Below the pieces are notes generated by a model. It worked only from the letters and a program-made list of their open reading frames with translations, did not search any database and was not told where the DNA came from. From NCBI GenBank assembly GCA_028288385.1, contig JAQBNX010000183.1, positions 1-11,890 on the forward strand: a stretch of 11,890 nt of DNA. Reading direction: 5' to 3'. Below, piece after piece: positions 1-7,536 of this stretch (the stretch's first letter is position 1; the number at the start of each line of letters is the position of its first letter). The position numbers and the translations under genes are program-made. The stretch is from Spirosoma sp. (GTDB lineage Bacteria; Bacteroidota; Bacteroidia; Cytophagales; Spirosomataceae).

Positions 1-1362
1 CTTAAAGCGGGTTTGTGTTGAAAGGCATTGGGCGCTCATCTGAAATCCGCCGTCTCCCGAAAAAATCATTACCCTTTGGTCGTCTTTCTTTGCCAGGCAA
101 ATACCCGTCGCAGCCGGGGCAATATAACCTATCGATGAGTAGGATGACTGGGCAATAAAACCTCCCGGAGCACCCACCTTGAGTAAGATGCCTCCAAAGT
201 AGTTTAAACTTGCATCGCTGCCAACGATAGTGTTATCAGGAATAAATTCTGGTATGAAATCATAAAATCCCTGATAGGTGATCTTGTCATCTAAATTTGC
301 AGCAGGCTCTTTACGGCCTGGTTTTTGGGGTAGATCCTGAGGTTTGCACGTAACATTAGCAGCCAACAAGCCATCTATTAAATGCTCCAAAGGAACCTGC
401 GGGCTAAAAAACGTACCGTATTTAACGGTGTCTAGCGAAACATAAGCGGTCTTATCAAAATTAGGTAGACCACCTAATGAGTTAAGGTCTGATAGCCAAA
501 CGCCTAACGCCAGTATGAAATCAGATTTTTTGACCAATTCTACAACGGCAGGAGATGATGCCAGGCCGTCAAACACCCCGGCAAACTGCGCATCATTTTC
601 GGATAAAATGGCTTTGCTTAAAAGCTCGGTAACGAATGGGATTTTTAATTGCTCAATCAGACTTTCTACTTTTTCCTGCAGGCCACGACGGTCAATTTCT
701 ACACCAACCCAAATAAGGGGATTGGCTGCTTCCAACAGTTTTCTTTTAATTTCTAGAATTGACTCGTCTAAACCATCTTTATCAGACATGACCCTGGCGG
801 GTTTCAGTTTTCCCTGCGGAAACGCACACCTTAAGTCAACCATGTCCTCAAGAAGTTCTATATAAACCGGGCGTTTTTCTGTTATACATTGTGTTAATGC
901 ATAATCTATTAGCATCGGCGCCAGATCGGGGTTATCAACCCGTACACTCGCAACCGTTATATATTCGAACACCTGAAGGTTTGTTTGCCGTCCACTAATG
1001 AAATGATGCGGACTAAATCCAGTCTGCTCAAATCTGAGCGTTCGTTTTATACTTGGTGCCCCATTGATCAGGACAACTGGCACCCTCTCTACATAAGCAC
1101 CTGCAATAGGATTTACGGCCGATAATGCGCCCGCAGAATACGTTACACAGAGTGCGCCAATTCCTTTTAGTCTGGCATATCCGTCAGCGGCATAACCTGC
1201 ATTTAGCTCATTTACTTCCTGAATTACCTGAATTTCGCTTGGTTCAACATAATGGTCTACCCATTCCAATGTATAATCACCTGCGATGGAAAACAGATGC
1301 GCCAAGCCTATTTCATAAAGCCTGTCGACCAGATATTGACCTACCGTATATTCCTTGTTCAT
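1..1362 (-). CDS. Thiamine-diphosphate decarboxylase, pyruvate/indolepyruvate decarboxylase type (3' end cut by window edge)
   Basis: Begins at ATG 1362-1360 and stays open for 454 codons to the window edge. The family is about 550 residues long, so roughly the last 100 are missing. The N-terminus carries the cofactor-activating Glu in the motif NELNAGYAADGYAR (E52), preceded by GDY (D29). A His-His pair (H119-H120) sits where the decarboxylase subfamily has its catalytic HH. GDGGFQMSAQ (G436-G438) is the start of the diphosphate/Mg-binding GDG...NN motif, whose NN end falls outside the window. D29, E52 and the HH pair together favour a 2-oxo acid decarboxylase (pyruvate, indolepyruvate or phenylpyruvate) over acetolactate synthase or oxalyl-CoA decarboxylase. 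The substrate cannot be told from the sequence. The metallo-hydrolase gene lies 131 bp upstream on the same strand and may be co-transcribed. No clear ribosome binding site is visible, as is usual in Bacteroidota. Confidence 0.88.
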   Translation of the reverse strand, partial: MNKEYTVGQYLVDRLYEIGLAHLFSIAGDYTLEWVDHYVEPSEIQVIQEVNELNAGYAADGYARLKGIGALCVTYSAGALSAVNPIAGAYVERVPVVLINGAPSIKRTLRFEQTGFSPHHFISGRQTNLQVFEYITVASVRVDNPDLAPMLIDYALTQCITEKRPVYIELLEDMVDLRCAFPQGKLKPARVMSDKDGLDESILEIKRKLLEAANPLIWVGVEIDRRGLQEKVESLIEQLKIPFVTELLSKAILSENDAQFAGVFDGLASSPAVVELVKKSDFILALGVWLSDLNSLGGLPNFDKTAYVSLDTVKYGTFFSPQVPLEHLIDGLLAANVTCKPQDLPQKPGRKEPAANLDDKITYQGFYDFIPEFIPDNTIVGSDASLNYFGGILLKVGAPGGFIAQSSYSSIGYIAPAATGICLAKKDDQRVMIFSGDGGFQMSAQCLSTQTRFK

Positions 1363-1493
1363 GATTTAAATTATTTATTACGTAGAGAGAGTACCCAAAT
1401 CCTAGTTTGCAGGACGCCGTCATAAGAACCCTACAGCAAGTGAGATTGGATAGTGCCAGTAGCTGTCTGTGTTCTACTGTAAGTGAGCAGACA

Positions 1494-2327
1494 TTAATAC
1501 TGACCTGCAGTGCCGAATAACCGCGGCAGGTATATGTCAAATATTCCCGGACACAGGCGTGCGGGGTATCTTTTAATCATGTAATTTTTAAATATTCCTT
1601 TTGTTAATCCATTAGCAATTGCTTGTTTGGCTGCGGAGAGGTATTCAATATTTTTAGCGACCTCATTTTTATCAGCCGGTAAGCCGTGGCCTGGCATAAA
1701 TAAGTCGTAATCGGATAGCAACATTACTTGAAGAACCCGAATCCAATTTTCTATGTCTTTTGTCAGATACAGATGCGTGTCGCTATAAAGTAGATCTTGA
1801 ACAAAATAGACGCCTATTGCAGGAATTCTTATTGTAAGAAGAAAATCGATTTCTGTATCAACTACCCTGTCAAAAATATATTTTACGCCATCGATAGTGT
1901 ATTCACCCGGGGTGGTAATGCTATTTTGGGGGACTACTATTGTGTCTGGAGCCAGGGTACCCATTTTTGGCAAATGGTCTTTCCTTGACGCTTCTCCTTC
2001 CTGCTTGACATAGTCAATAGTTTCCGGTAATGCATATATGTCAATATCGCTGAATGCGGGTCCCAATCCAAACCAGTGGTCAGGGTGCCTGTGTGAAAGG
2101 TACAGTCTATCGATTGGCTTACCAAGACTATCTGCATACGCTCTGAATTTCCGTGCATAAGGAACAAGAAATTGTCCATCTACAAGAACGAGCGCATTTT
2201 TACTCTCAATGATATGTGTGGCGTTTGCCAGATTATCATAGGTAAACGGGGCAATAAAGGAATGAATACGCACATCGCCTGCTTGTTTAGCGATTAGTAT
2301 AATGGGATCCGGCAGTGAAACTGACAT
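1494..2327 (-). CDS. Metallo-beta-lactamase-fold hydrolase with an altered third metal-ligand motif
   Basis: A 277-residue protein starting at ATG 2327, with no signal peptide, so probably cytoplasmic. The signature HRHPDH (H79, H81, D83, H84) is the HxHxDH metal motif of the metallo-beta-lactamase fold. It is preceded by the usual strand and Asp-Gly turn (LVLVDGQ, 46-52). D178 in VQDLLYSD fits the metal-bridging Asp, and the terminal GHG (H214) fits the last His ligand. Where the family normally has the third ligand in a GHT motif, about 20 residues before the bridging Asp, this protein reads VVDTEID (155-161) with no His. D157 or E159 may replace it. The reaction is unknown; the fold covers thioesterases, lactonases, alkylsulfatases and others. 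The 2-oxo acid decarboxylase gene follows 131 bp downstream. Confidence 0.85.
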   Translation of the reverse strand: MSVSLPDPIILIAKQAGDVRIHSFIAPFTYDNLANATHIIESKNALVLVDGQFLVPYARKFRAYADSLGKPIDRLYLSHRHPDHWFGLGPAFSDIDIYALPETIDYVKQEGEASRKDHLPKMGTLAPDTIVVPQNSITTPGEYTIDGVKYIFDRVVDTEIDFLLTIRIPAIGVYFVQDLLYSDTHLYLTKDIENWIRVLQVMLLSDYDLFMPGHGLPADKNEVAKNIEYLSAAKQAIANGLTKGIFKNYMIKRYPARLCPGIFDIYLPRLFGTAGQY

Positions 2328-2741
2328 AGATAGATCAATGACTCAAATGGACAGTTGAAGTGTTACGTAAAGGAATGAAGAGCAAAGTTTCTAGAAAGGG
2401 GATCGTATTGTTTTGCTTTCTTAAGGAAGTCTATTCCGACGATGCCGATTAATTTTTTCTGACCTTGGTGTGAATTAATGAGGCTGAGTAGTTCTGTAAA
2501 CTGGCTTTGAATCGGTCATTCCGTTCGCAGTTGTCGAATTGAATTGGGTAGGCTTTTTCGGGCAGTTCAGTATCTTTCTAAGTTGCATTCAATGGGAAAG
2601 AATAAAATTCTATCATTCTGGTCCCGCCGGACCAAAGCAAATATGCGCAGAACAAACTTTTAACGTATGTTATTCTGTCACTACTACCTGAAAAAGGCAG
2701 CCAACGACCTGAAATAGTCCGTCAACACACCCATAACGGGG
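2328..2741. other. Gene-poor gap between the kinase operon and the hydrolase gene
   Basis: No complete gene is visible in these 414 bp. On the minus strand an open stretch without a start (2363-2515) ends in a peptide containing LIGIVGIDFLKKAKQYDP. This loosely resembles the C-terminal Gly-x-Leu/Val-Gly-x-Asp-Phe-Leu turn of retropepsin-like aspartyl proteases, so it may be a gene remnant. A 6-bp stem with a 4-nt loop (TGGTCC/GGACCA, 2619-2634) lies downstream of the kinase stop. It lacks a T-tract on either strand, so calling it a terminator would be weak. The promoter of the hydrolase gene should lie at the left end of this gap, but no clear Bacteroidota -7 box was found. Confidence 0.4.
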
Positions 2742-4661
2742 TTAGGATAGGGTTCGAACCGGTTTGATCGAATGGGGAATCAGCAGTCGAAAGCACGTGC
2801 CCGCTTGATTGTGAAAGCTCATCTGCCCGCCTAACTGTCCGGTTAATTCCCGAATCAGCCTTTGACCAAAAGACGGGGTAATTTCTGCCCCGCTTGAGCG
2901 GTGACTGCTAGGGCCTTGCTCTCCGGGCCCCGTTCCGGTCTGGTCTATCCAGCCTAGACCCGGGCCGTTGTCCTGTACTTCGAGCAGCAGTAAGTCGGCT
3001 GGCTGGTTTGGATCCGGCTGCAACCGCACTTGTAAAAAGGGATGAGCTACATGGGTATACGCATATTTAAAGGCATTCGTTAACACCTCATTTAGAATCA
3101 GACCCAGTGGCACCGCGGTTTCAACATCCAGTTGGATATCGGCCACATCAATCCAATAATCGAATGTTTTAGGGTTAAACCCGTAGCCAGTAAGCAGCCC
3201 CTGGGTCAGATCCTCTATATAGGATTTTATCGGCACATCCATCAGGTTCTCGGTTTGGTAGATCTGCTGATGAATGAGCGAAATGGCTTCAACACGCCGT
3301 TGTCCATCCTGTACCGCTTGGACGGCCAGCGGATCAGCGAGTCGTTTCGACTGCATTCTGAGCAAACTCGAGACGATCGCCAGGTTATTTTTAACCCGGT
3401 GGTGAAGTTCCCGCATCAGCATGGCTAACCGATCCGCCTGTTCGCTGATCAGTTTATTATTTTGGGAAACGGTTTGGTTAGTGTCCATCAACTGACCATT
3501 CACCCGACGAATGACCTGGTACTGCCACTGAGTAAGCCCTAGCAGGGCTAATAAGGCCAGTAAGCCGCCCGCCTGCCAACTGATCTGGGTGAGTTGTCGT
3601 CGATTATCCTCATCCAGTGCATTGATGCGCGCTTGTTTCTGCGTGGTTTGATAGCGAGTTTCAATCTCGGCAACCTGTCGACTTTTTTCGGCACTCAGCA
3701 TCCTAGTCGATGCCTGACTGCGTAATCTTTCATAAGCCAGCGCTTGAGCATAGTCTCCTTTTGCTTCGGCAATCTGGGTCAATACGTGATACGCTTCCGT
3801 CAGGTGTTCATCTTTTCGTTCAGGATCCCCAGCGATTCGGTTTAGTGCCTGCCTGGCGTAGCGTTCCGCCTCGTTGATACGCTTTAGGTGCAGTAGGGGA
3901 ATGGGTAGATGGAGGTAGGCATAGAGTTCGCGCCGTCGGTCGCCTAGCTGGAGGCCAAAAGCCAGACTTTTACGTAACGTTTGTTCGGCTTCTTGGTAGC
4001 GACCAGCGGCTGACAACAGCGTACCAAACCCATCCAAAACGCTGTAGTAGTTGTCCCACTCCCGATTGATTTGCAGCACGGTCAGCAGCTTTTGATAATT
4101 CCCAAGCAGCGAATCAAGCTGATCCTCTCGTTGCCATTTAGTCAGCTCATTGCGCAAGCTGGCTACCCGGGTGGAGAACAGATTGTTGTGTTGGTGGAGT
4201 TGGGTGAACAAATGGACAAAGTGTCGGTTGCCCGGTTCATTCTCCTGTGCAGCGTACACCTCACTAATCCGCCCACAGAGGATCTGTTGTTGATCATACA
4301 AATGAATGGCCTGGTAGCGATTGAGCGCCTTCAGATAATAGTAAATCGCTTCGGGATGGTTGCCCTCCGTTTCGGCCAAATGGCCCAGGCGTCGATTGAA
4401 AAAAGCTTCCCAGGAAATCAACCGGGCCTGTTGGGCCGTTTTTAAACCCGCCTCAAGTTGGCTTCTTGCTTCCTTGAACCGGGATTGTTCATTGAGTAAT
4501 CGATAATAGAGATCGATCCAGGGTAAGCGTTGAAGGGCAGGCAGGCGGGTGATTCGCTGATGCAGACTCGCCTCCTGGGGGCTCTGCTGTGGGGGGTGAG
4601 CAACACTAATAAGTCCCCTTAGTAAAAGAATCAGCATCGTTGCCGTACGTATCGAAATCAT
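2742..4661 (-). CDS. TPR-containing membrane sensor histidine kinase (HisKA_2/HATPase_c)
   Basis: A 639-residue sensor kinase. Order of parts: N-terminal signal segment (about 5-22); an extracytoplasmic alpha-helical region with TPR-like repeats (about 50-320); a coiled-coil stretch (about 320-358); one membrane helix (about 363-380); the HisKA_2 phosphoacceptor box RELHHRVKNNL (418-427, probable phospho-His H421); then the ATPase domain with N-box LNEVLTNAFKYA (N524, N529), G1 box DNGPGLG and G2-like SFGQRLI. Its ATG overlaps the TGA of the response regulator gene by four bases (ATGA), so the two are translationally coupled and very likely cognate partners. The ATP-lid between G1 and G2 (about 571-597) is long and rich in Gly, Ser and Pro compared with what I expect for this type, and its DNA is unusually GC-rich. 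The signal sensed is unknown. Confidence 0.93.
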   Translation of the reverse strand: MISIRTATMLILLLRGLISVAHPPQQSPQEASLHQRITRLPALQRLPWIDLYYRLLNEQSRFKEARSQLEAGLKTAQQARLISWEAFFNRRLGHLAETEGNHPEAIYYYLKALNRYQAIHLYDQQQILCGRISEVYAAQENEPGNRHFVHLFTQLHQHNNLFSTRVASLRNELTKWQREDQLDSLLGNYQKLLTVLQINREWDNYYSVLDGFGTLLSAAGRYQEAEQTLRKSLAFGLQLGDRRRELYAYLHLPIPLLHLKRINEAERYARQALNRIAGDPERKDEHLTEAYHVLTQIAEAKGDYAQALAYERLRSQASTRMLSAEKSRQVAEIETRYQTTQKQARINALDEDNRRQLTQISWQAGGLLALLALLGLTQWQYQVIRRVNGQLMDTNQTVSQNNKLISEQADRLAMLMRELHHRVKNNLAIVSSLLRMQSKRLADPLAVQAVQDGQRRVEAISLIHQQIYQTENLMDVPIKSYIEDLTQGLLTGYGFNPKTFDYWIDVADIQLDVETAVPLGLILNEVLTNAFKYAYTHVAHPFLQVRLQPDPNQPADLLLLEVQDNGPGLGWIDQTGTGPGEQGPSSHRSSGAEITPSFGQRLIRELTGQLGGQMSFHNQAGTCFRLLIPHSIKPVRTLS

Positions 4662-5437
4662 CGGTGGTTAAAGTGGCTCAAAAAGGCCGACTTGAAGAGT
4701 CTGCCTACCGGTAAAGTTTGGGTGGACAGCGATACCTCCCGTTCGGTAAATGTCTGGATTCGATTTAGATTAATTGCGTAGGAACGATGAATGCGGACCA
4801 AACGCGGAAAGTTGAGCCGCGTTAGCACCAGACTCATCGACAGCCGAATGACAAAGCGATGGCTAAGGGTCACCAGCGTCGAGTAGGCACCATCGGCTTC
4901 GAGATATTCAATGTCATTAAGCGCAATTTTAACAAATTGATCATGATGCTTGATAAACACAGCTTCATCGATGGGCAAAATGGATTCTGGCCCGGCTCCG
5001 TCTGCAATGGACAAAGCAGGCCCCTGCTCGGCGGCCCTTTCCGGTCTCGCCGCTAAGGGCTGGGTAAAGTTGCGCAGGGCCAGCTCCACCGCCGCCCGCA
5101 ATCCGGGTACGGTGATGGGTTTTATCAGGTAAGCCGCGGGAAAGGTCTTCATGGCACGGTCCAGCGTTACCCGGTCGGTCATCGCGGTTAGGAAAACGAT
5201 GGGAATGGGCCGTTCCCCCAGCAGGCGCTGGACGGTATCGATGCCATCCCATTCGCCTTTGATAAAAATATCACACAGGGCTAGATCCACCCGGGTCGTC
5301 TGGTGCAAACGGAGCGCTTGAGGCCCATTGTTAGCCGTACCGATGACGGTATAGCCTTCTTCTTCCAGCAAATCGCCTAAATCCATGGCCAGCAGGGCCT
5401 CATCTTCCACGATTAGAATGTTAATGGGCGTTTCCAA
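4658..5437 (-). CDS. LytTR-type response regulator (REC + LytTR), TTG start
   Basis: A 259-residue transcription factor. The receiver domain (about 5-123) has the acidic pair E11/D12, phosphoacceptor D56 (LALCDIF), T84 and K106 (LIKPI). A Pro/Ala/Gly-rich linker (about 124-150) follows. The LytTR DNA-binding domain (about 152-255) contains IEYLEADGAYSTL and VRIHRSYAINL, both typical of this family. Phosphorylation by the kinase encoded immediately downstream should control DNA binding. No ATG is available; the only start that keeps the whole receiver domain is TTG at 5437, three bases after the stop of the upstream lipoprotein gene. This points to coupled translation. The linker DNA is markedly GC-rich. 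Target promoters cannot be deduced here. Confidence 0.93.
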   Translation of the reverse strand: METPINILIVEDEALLAMDLGDLLEEEGYTVIGTANNGPQALRLHQTTRVDLALCDIFIKGEWDGIDTVQRLLGERPIPIVFLTAMTDRVTLDRAMKTFPAAYLIKPITVPGLRAAVELALRNFTQPLAARPERAAEQGPALSIADGAGPESILPIDEAVFIKHHDQFVKIALNDIEYLEADGAYSTLVTLSHRFVIRLSMSLVLTRLNFPRLVRIHRSYAINLNRIQTFTEREVSLSTQTLPVGRLFKSAFLSHFNHR

Positions 5438-5440
5438 AAG

Positions 5441-6301
5441 CTAGTGATATGGTTGATAGTCAATGGACACGGTATCCTGGATTGCCGTTAGGGCATCCGT
5501 GCTGAATTGTCCCATCATATAGCCCTGTGGGTCTGGGCGATAAGTAAGTCTCAAATCGGAGCGTTTGATGAGTTGGGTCGGCGTGTTAGGCGCCGCGTAT
5601 TGATACGTTTGTATGCGCCGGGCCAGATGAGGACTTAGGGGGAAGACTTCGCCCCAGCTCATCCATGAGAAACGATTCAGGTCATAGGGAATGCCCCGAA
5701 TTAAGGCGTAGGGGCTGCTCGTAGCATTGTCAAAGTCACTTTGTACCACCCGATAATAAAGAGCACCCTGGTCTGTTCGCACGTCGAGCTGCACATATCG
5801 CCCCTGCTGGTCGAGGAGATACTGGGTCGAGTAAGCGGGCAGACCACTATTATTTAACGGTATTCCCCGTAGTCCATCAATCTGTCCGCCTGAATTGTGG
5901 CTGACCTGGTAGCAATAGATGGGCTTTCCCGCCTGAGAAAACTGGATGGCTGTCAATTGACCATTATGATACATGTACTGACTCGAACCATTCAGCTCTC
6001 GTACCTGCTCTAACAACCCATTGCTGGTATAAATAAGGTATTGGTCGATGGGATAATATCGGCCACTGTTGGTTCTCTCAGCGATTGTACCGTGCTTAAG
6101 CCGGTTGGTGGAATCCAGGGTATAGACATAGTAATTTGAATTATAGGCCCGCCAGATAAGCCGTCTGCATAGACGAGTCAAATCCGTATGAATGCTGAGT
6201 TGAGGAAGCGTTGCTTGAGTGGGTGGCTGCGCGGATTGATCATGGGTGCAGCTCCCTATAGCGGTTAGTAGTAAAAGGATAACAATTAGTTTTTTATTCA
6301 C
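5441..6301 (-). CDS. Lipoprotein of unknown function leading the two-component operon, GTG start
   Basis: A 286-residue protein with a lysine-rich start, a hydrophobic core and a lipobox IGSC (lipidated Cys18), so it should be an anchored envelope lipoprotein. The mature part is rich in Tyr, Gln and Asn, and short strand-like segments recur (LEQVRELNGSSQYMYHNGQL, then LDQQGRYVQLDV). This resembles the beta-rich YD-repeat or DUF4595-like lipoproteins of Bacteroidota, but I do not recognise a named family. The start is GTG 6301: an upstream ATG is closed by TGA after two codons, while a GGAG lies eight bases before the GTG. It is the first gene of a set in which the regulator starts three bases after its stop. 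A role in sensing or in tuning the kinase is inference from position only. Confidence 0.8.
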   Translation of the reverse strand: MNKKLIVILLLLTAIGSCTHDQSAQPPTQATLPQLSIHTDLTRLCRRLIWRAYNSNYYVYTLDSTNRLKHGTIAERTNSGRYYPIDQYLIYTSNGLLEQVRELNGSSQYMYHNGQLTAIQFSQAGKPIYCYQVSHNSGGQIDGLRGIPLNNSGLPAYSTQYLLDQQGRYVQLDVRTDQGALYYRVVQSDFDNATSSPYALIRGIPYDLNRFSWMSWGEVFPLSPHLARRIQTYQYAAPNTPTQLIKRSDLRLTYRPDPQGYMMGQFSTDALTAIQDTVSIDYQPYH

Positions 6302-6309
6302 CTCATTGA

Positions 6310-6313
6310 CTCC
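6310..6313 (-). promoter_or_regulatory. Shine-Dalgarno-like GGAG that selects the GTG start of the lipoprotein gene
   Basis: On the minus strand GGAG is followed by eight bases and then GTG (6301-6299). Such a motif is uncommon in this window, where most genes lack one. It supports GTG rather than the nearby ATG, which is followed at once by AGG TGA. Confidence 0.4.
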
Positions 6314-6634
6314 AGATCGCCGGACGTATACAGTTCAAAGAAAGTTATTTCAGTTGTATAAACTACGCGCATCCTTTTGGACCACAGTATATTGGTTTTC
6401 ACTCACGTTGTTATCTTCATTACTTTACGTAGAGAGCAATTTAAGCGAACGTTTACGTTTAGGACATTCAACACTCGATAACCGGCTGTTTTTATTAAGA
6501 TTGTATACCTGTTTACCTACTTATGACATGGTGGACTTGCAACAAAACACTGGACAAATCTTTAAGCAACCTGTTGGTACTAGTCAAAAGGGAAAAGATA
6601 GCCTAACGCCGAATGCCTGCGTTAGCGATTGAAC

Positions 6635-6650
6635 CGCACGGGCGGCCTCG
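6635..6650 (-). repeat. 16-bp hairpin repeat, copy 1
   Basis: Minus-strand CGAGGCCGCCCGTGCG, flanked by G on both sides. Removing it rejoins ATATG and GTTCAA into codons for EIWFNR, the expected IS3 motif. Three of four stem pairs form, and the pair 2/11 is G-C instead of C-G. Confidence 0.75.
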
Positions 6651-6742
6651 CATATTTCAATATATTCAAAGATCGCCTGTTTAGCCATGATCTGAGTTCG
6701 GAAATCCTGATGATAGACCAGCTCTGACTTCAGGCTTTTGAA

Positions 6743-6758
6743 TCGGATCGCCGAAGCG
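6743..6758 (+). repeat. 16-bp hairpin repeat, copy 2
   Basis: Plus-strand TCGGATCGCCGAAGCG, flanked by A on both sides. Removing it restores the transposase reading AESFFKSLKSELV around the catalytic Glu. The stem TCGG/CCGA is perfect, with a T-A pair at 1/12 where other copies have C-G. Confidence 0.75.
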
Positions 6759-6881
6759 AAAGCTTTCGGCGACGGCATTGTCCCAGCAGTTACCCTTCCC
6801 GCTCATGCTTTGCAAAACCAATAATTTTTTTTTCACCAGCTTGGTAACGGCATGACAAGCATACTGCACTCCCCGGTCCGA

Positions 6882-6897
6882 CCGAGGCGCCGGAGCG
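6882..6897 (+). repeat. 16-bp hairpin repeat, copy 3
   Basis: Plus-strand CCGAGGCGCCGGAGCG, flanked by A on both sides. Removing it restores FHSDRGVQYA, which contains the second catalytic Asp. Stem CCGA/CCGG has one mismatch. Confidence 0.78.
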
Positions 6898-6998
6898 ATG
6901 AAAGATCAAATTCCGCTCGATGGGCCGGTTTTTTATAGCCATCTGCCAGGCAGCAATAGTCATCTCCGTGGCTTTCATGGACTTACTCAAGGCCCAAC

Positions 6999-7014
6999 CG
7001 CTCAGGCGGCCCTG
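6999..7014 (-). repeat. 16-bp hairpin repeat, copy 4
   Basis: Minus-strand CAGGGCCGCCTGAGCG, flanked by G on both sides. Removing it restores DRKVIGWALSKSM in frame. The stem CAGG/CCTG is perfect through a compensatory A-T pair at 2/11. Confidence 0.78.
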
Positions 7015-7101
7015 CAATCACTTTTCGATCATACAAATCCATGATGATCGTCAGGTAGAGAAGCAGCGGCTGACCGTCAACCTTCACCCGTACGCCTATA
7101 A

Positions 7102-7117
7102 CCGGGCTGCCGGAGCA
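7102..7117 (+). repeat. 16-bp hairpin repeat, copy 5
   Basis: Plus-strand CCGGGCTGCCGGAGCA, flanked by A on both sides, inserted just after the first catalytic Asp motif VWVSDL. Stem CCGG/CCGG is perfect. Removing it alone does not restore frame; a further small deletion of about two bases must be assumed here. It is identical to copy 7. Confidence 0.65.
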
Positions 7118-7466
7118 ATCAGATCAGAAACCCAGACCTGGCCCGGTTTTACAGGATTAAACTGGCGGTTTAATTGGTTTTTCGAAACGGGTAAGCATGT
7201 TTTGAATCCGTAGTCGTAACCACATATTTCCTGTGAATGATACTTTTCAGGTTAGCCTTCTTCATCAATCTGGCTACTCGAGGCCGGGATATGATTATGC
7301 CCTTAAGATCCTGCGTCATTTGGGACTGCCATATCGTTTTTTACTAGCTGTAAATGAGCTCCTTATAAATGCAGTAATCGCCTCATTTTCTTTCGCTCTT
7401 TTGGCCAGACGTTTCACAAGCCAATAGTAATAGCCACTGCGGCTCACGTTTACTACTTTGCACATC

Positions 7467-7482
7467 CGCACCGGTGGACCGG
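7467..7482 (-). repeat. 16-bp hairpin repeat, copy 6 (in-frame variant)
   Basis: Minus-strand CCGGTCCACCGGTGCG, inside the transposase N-terminal region between EFPVE and MCKVVNVS. It leaves the reading frame open, adding residues TGPPVR-like in place of a short join, so the net insertion is 15 or 18 bases or was followed by a 1-base loss. Flanks are A and G, the only unequal pair. Stem CCGG/CCGG is perfect. Confidence 0.55.
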
Positions 7483-7536
7483 TCTCAACGGGAAACTCGG
7501 TTTGATGAGCTTTTATAAATCCAACTATTTCCCACG

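Larger units (their letters stand above)
6580..7536 (-). pseudogene. IS3-family orfB transposase (DDE integrase), multiply frameshifted
   Basis: Read across frames on the minus strand, the fragments follow IS3 orfB from start to end. First is FIKAHQTEFPVE, then MCKVVNVSRSGYYYWL (helix-turn-helix-like N-terminal region), KKRYGSPK, and ISRPRVARLMKKANL. The catalytic core follows: GQVWVSDL (first Asp), IMDLYDRKVI, GWALSKSMKATEMTIAAW, LIFH then SDRGVQYACHA (second Asp, split by an insertion), GKGNCWDNAVAES (catalytic Glu), FKSLKSELVYHQDF, EYIEI, and finally RRHSALGYLFPFD with a TAG stop at 6580-6582. Frame is lost at 16-bp insertions and also at about three small deletions (near 7300, 7190 and 7100). 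One in-frame TAA lies in the C-terminal FNR-RRHS motif near 6622-6624. It is therefore dead even without the insertions. Confidence 0.88.

Noticed and set aside
161..178. CTCCCGGAG inside the decarboxylase gene as a copy of the 16-bp repeat
   Set aside because: It encodes part of an uninterrupted reading frame and lacks the second CCGG half and the AGCG tail in the right register.
515..1364. Plus-strand and other-frame ORFs over the decarboxylase gene
   Set aside because: They are antisense to a strongly conserved enzyme frame that stays open for 454 codons.
2619..2634. TGGTCC/GGACCA hairpin as terminator of the kinase operon
   Set aside because: The stem is only 6 bp with no T-tract on either side and lies about 110 bp past the stop.
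6310..6327. CCAGATCGCCGGACGT before the lipoprotein gene as an eighth 16-bp repeat
   Set aside because: The stem half partly fits and the loop equals that of copy 2, but the invariant GC at positions 14-15 is absent, one stem pair is broken and the flanking bases differ.
6246..6632. A 128-codon plus-strand frame between the lipoprotein gene and the IS
   Set aside because: It begins inside the lipoprotein gene and ends inside the transposase remnant on the opposite strand, and has no domain character.
6635..7482. The 16-bp insertions as programmed translational bypass or intron-like elements that are skipped in expression
   Set aside because: They occur in both orientations, one lies in non-coding DNA, and the host transposase has further single-base deletions and an in-frame TAA, so there is no intact product to protect.
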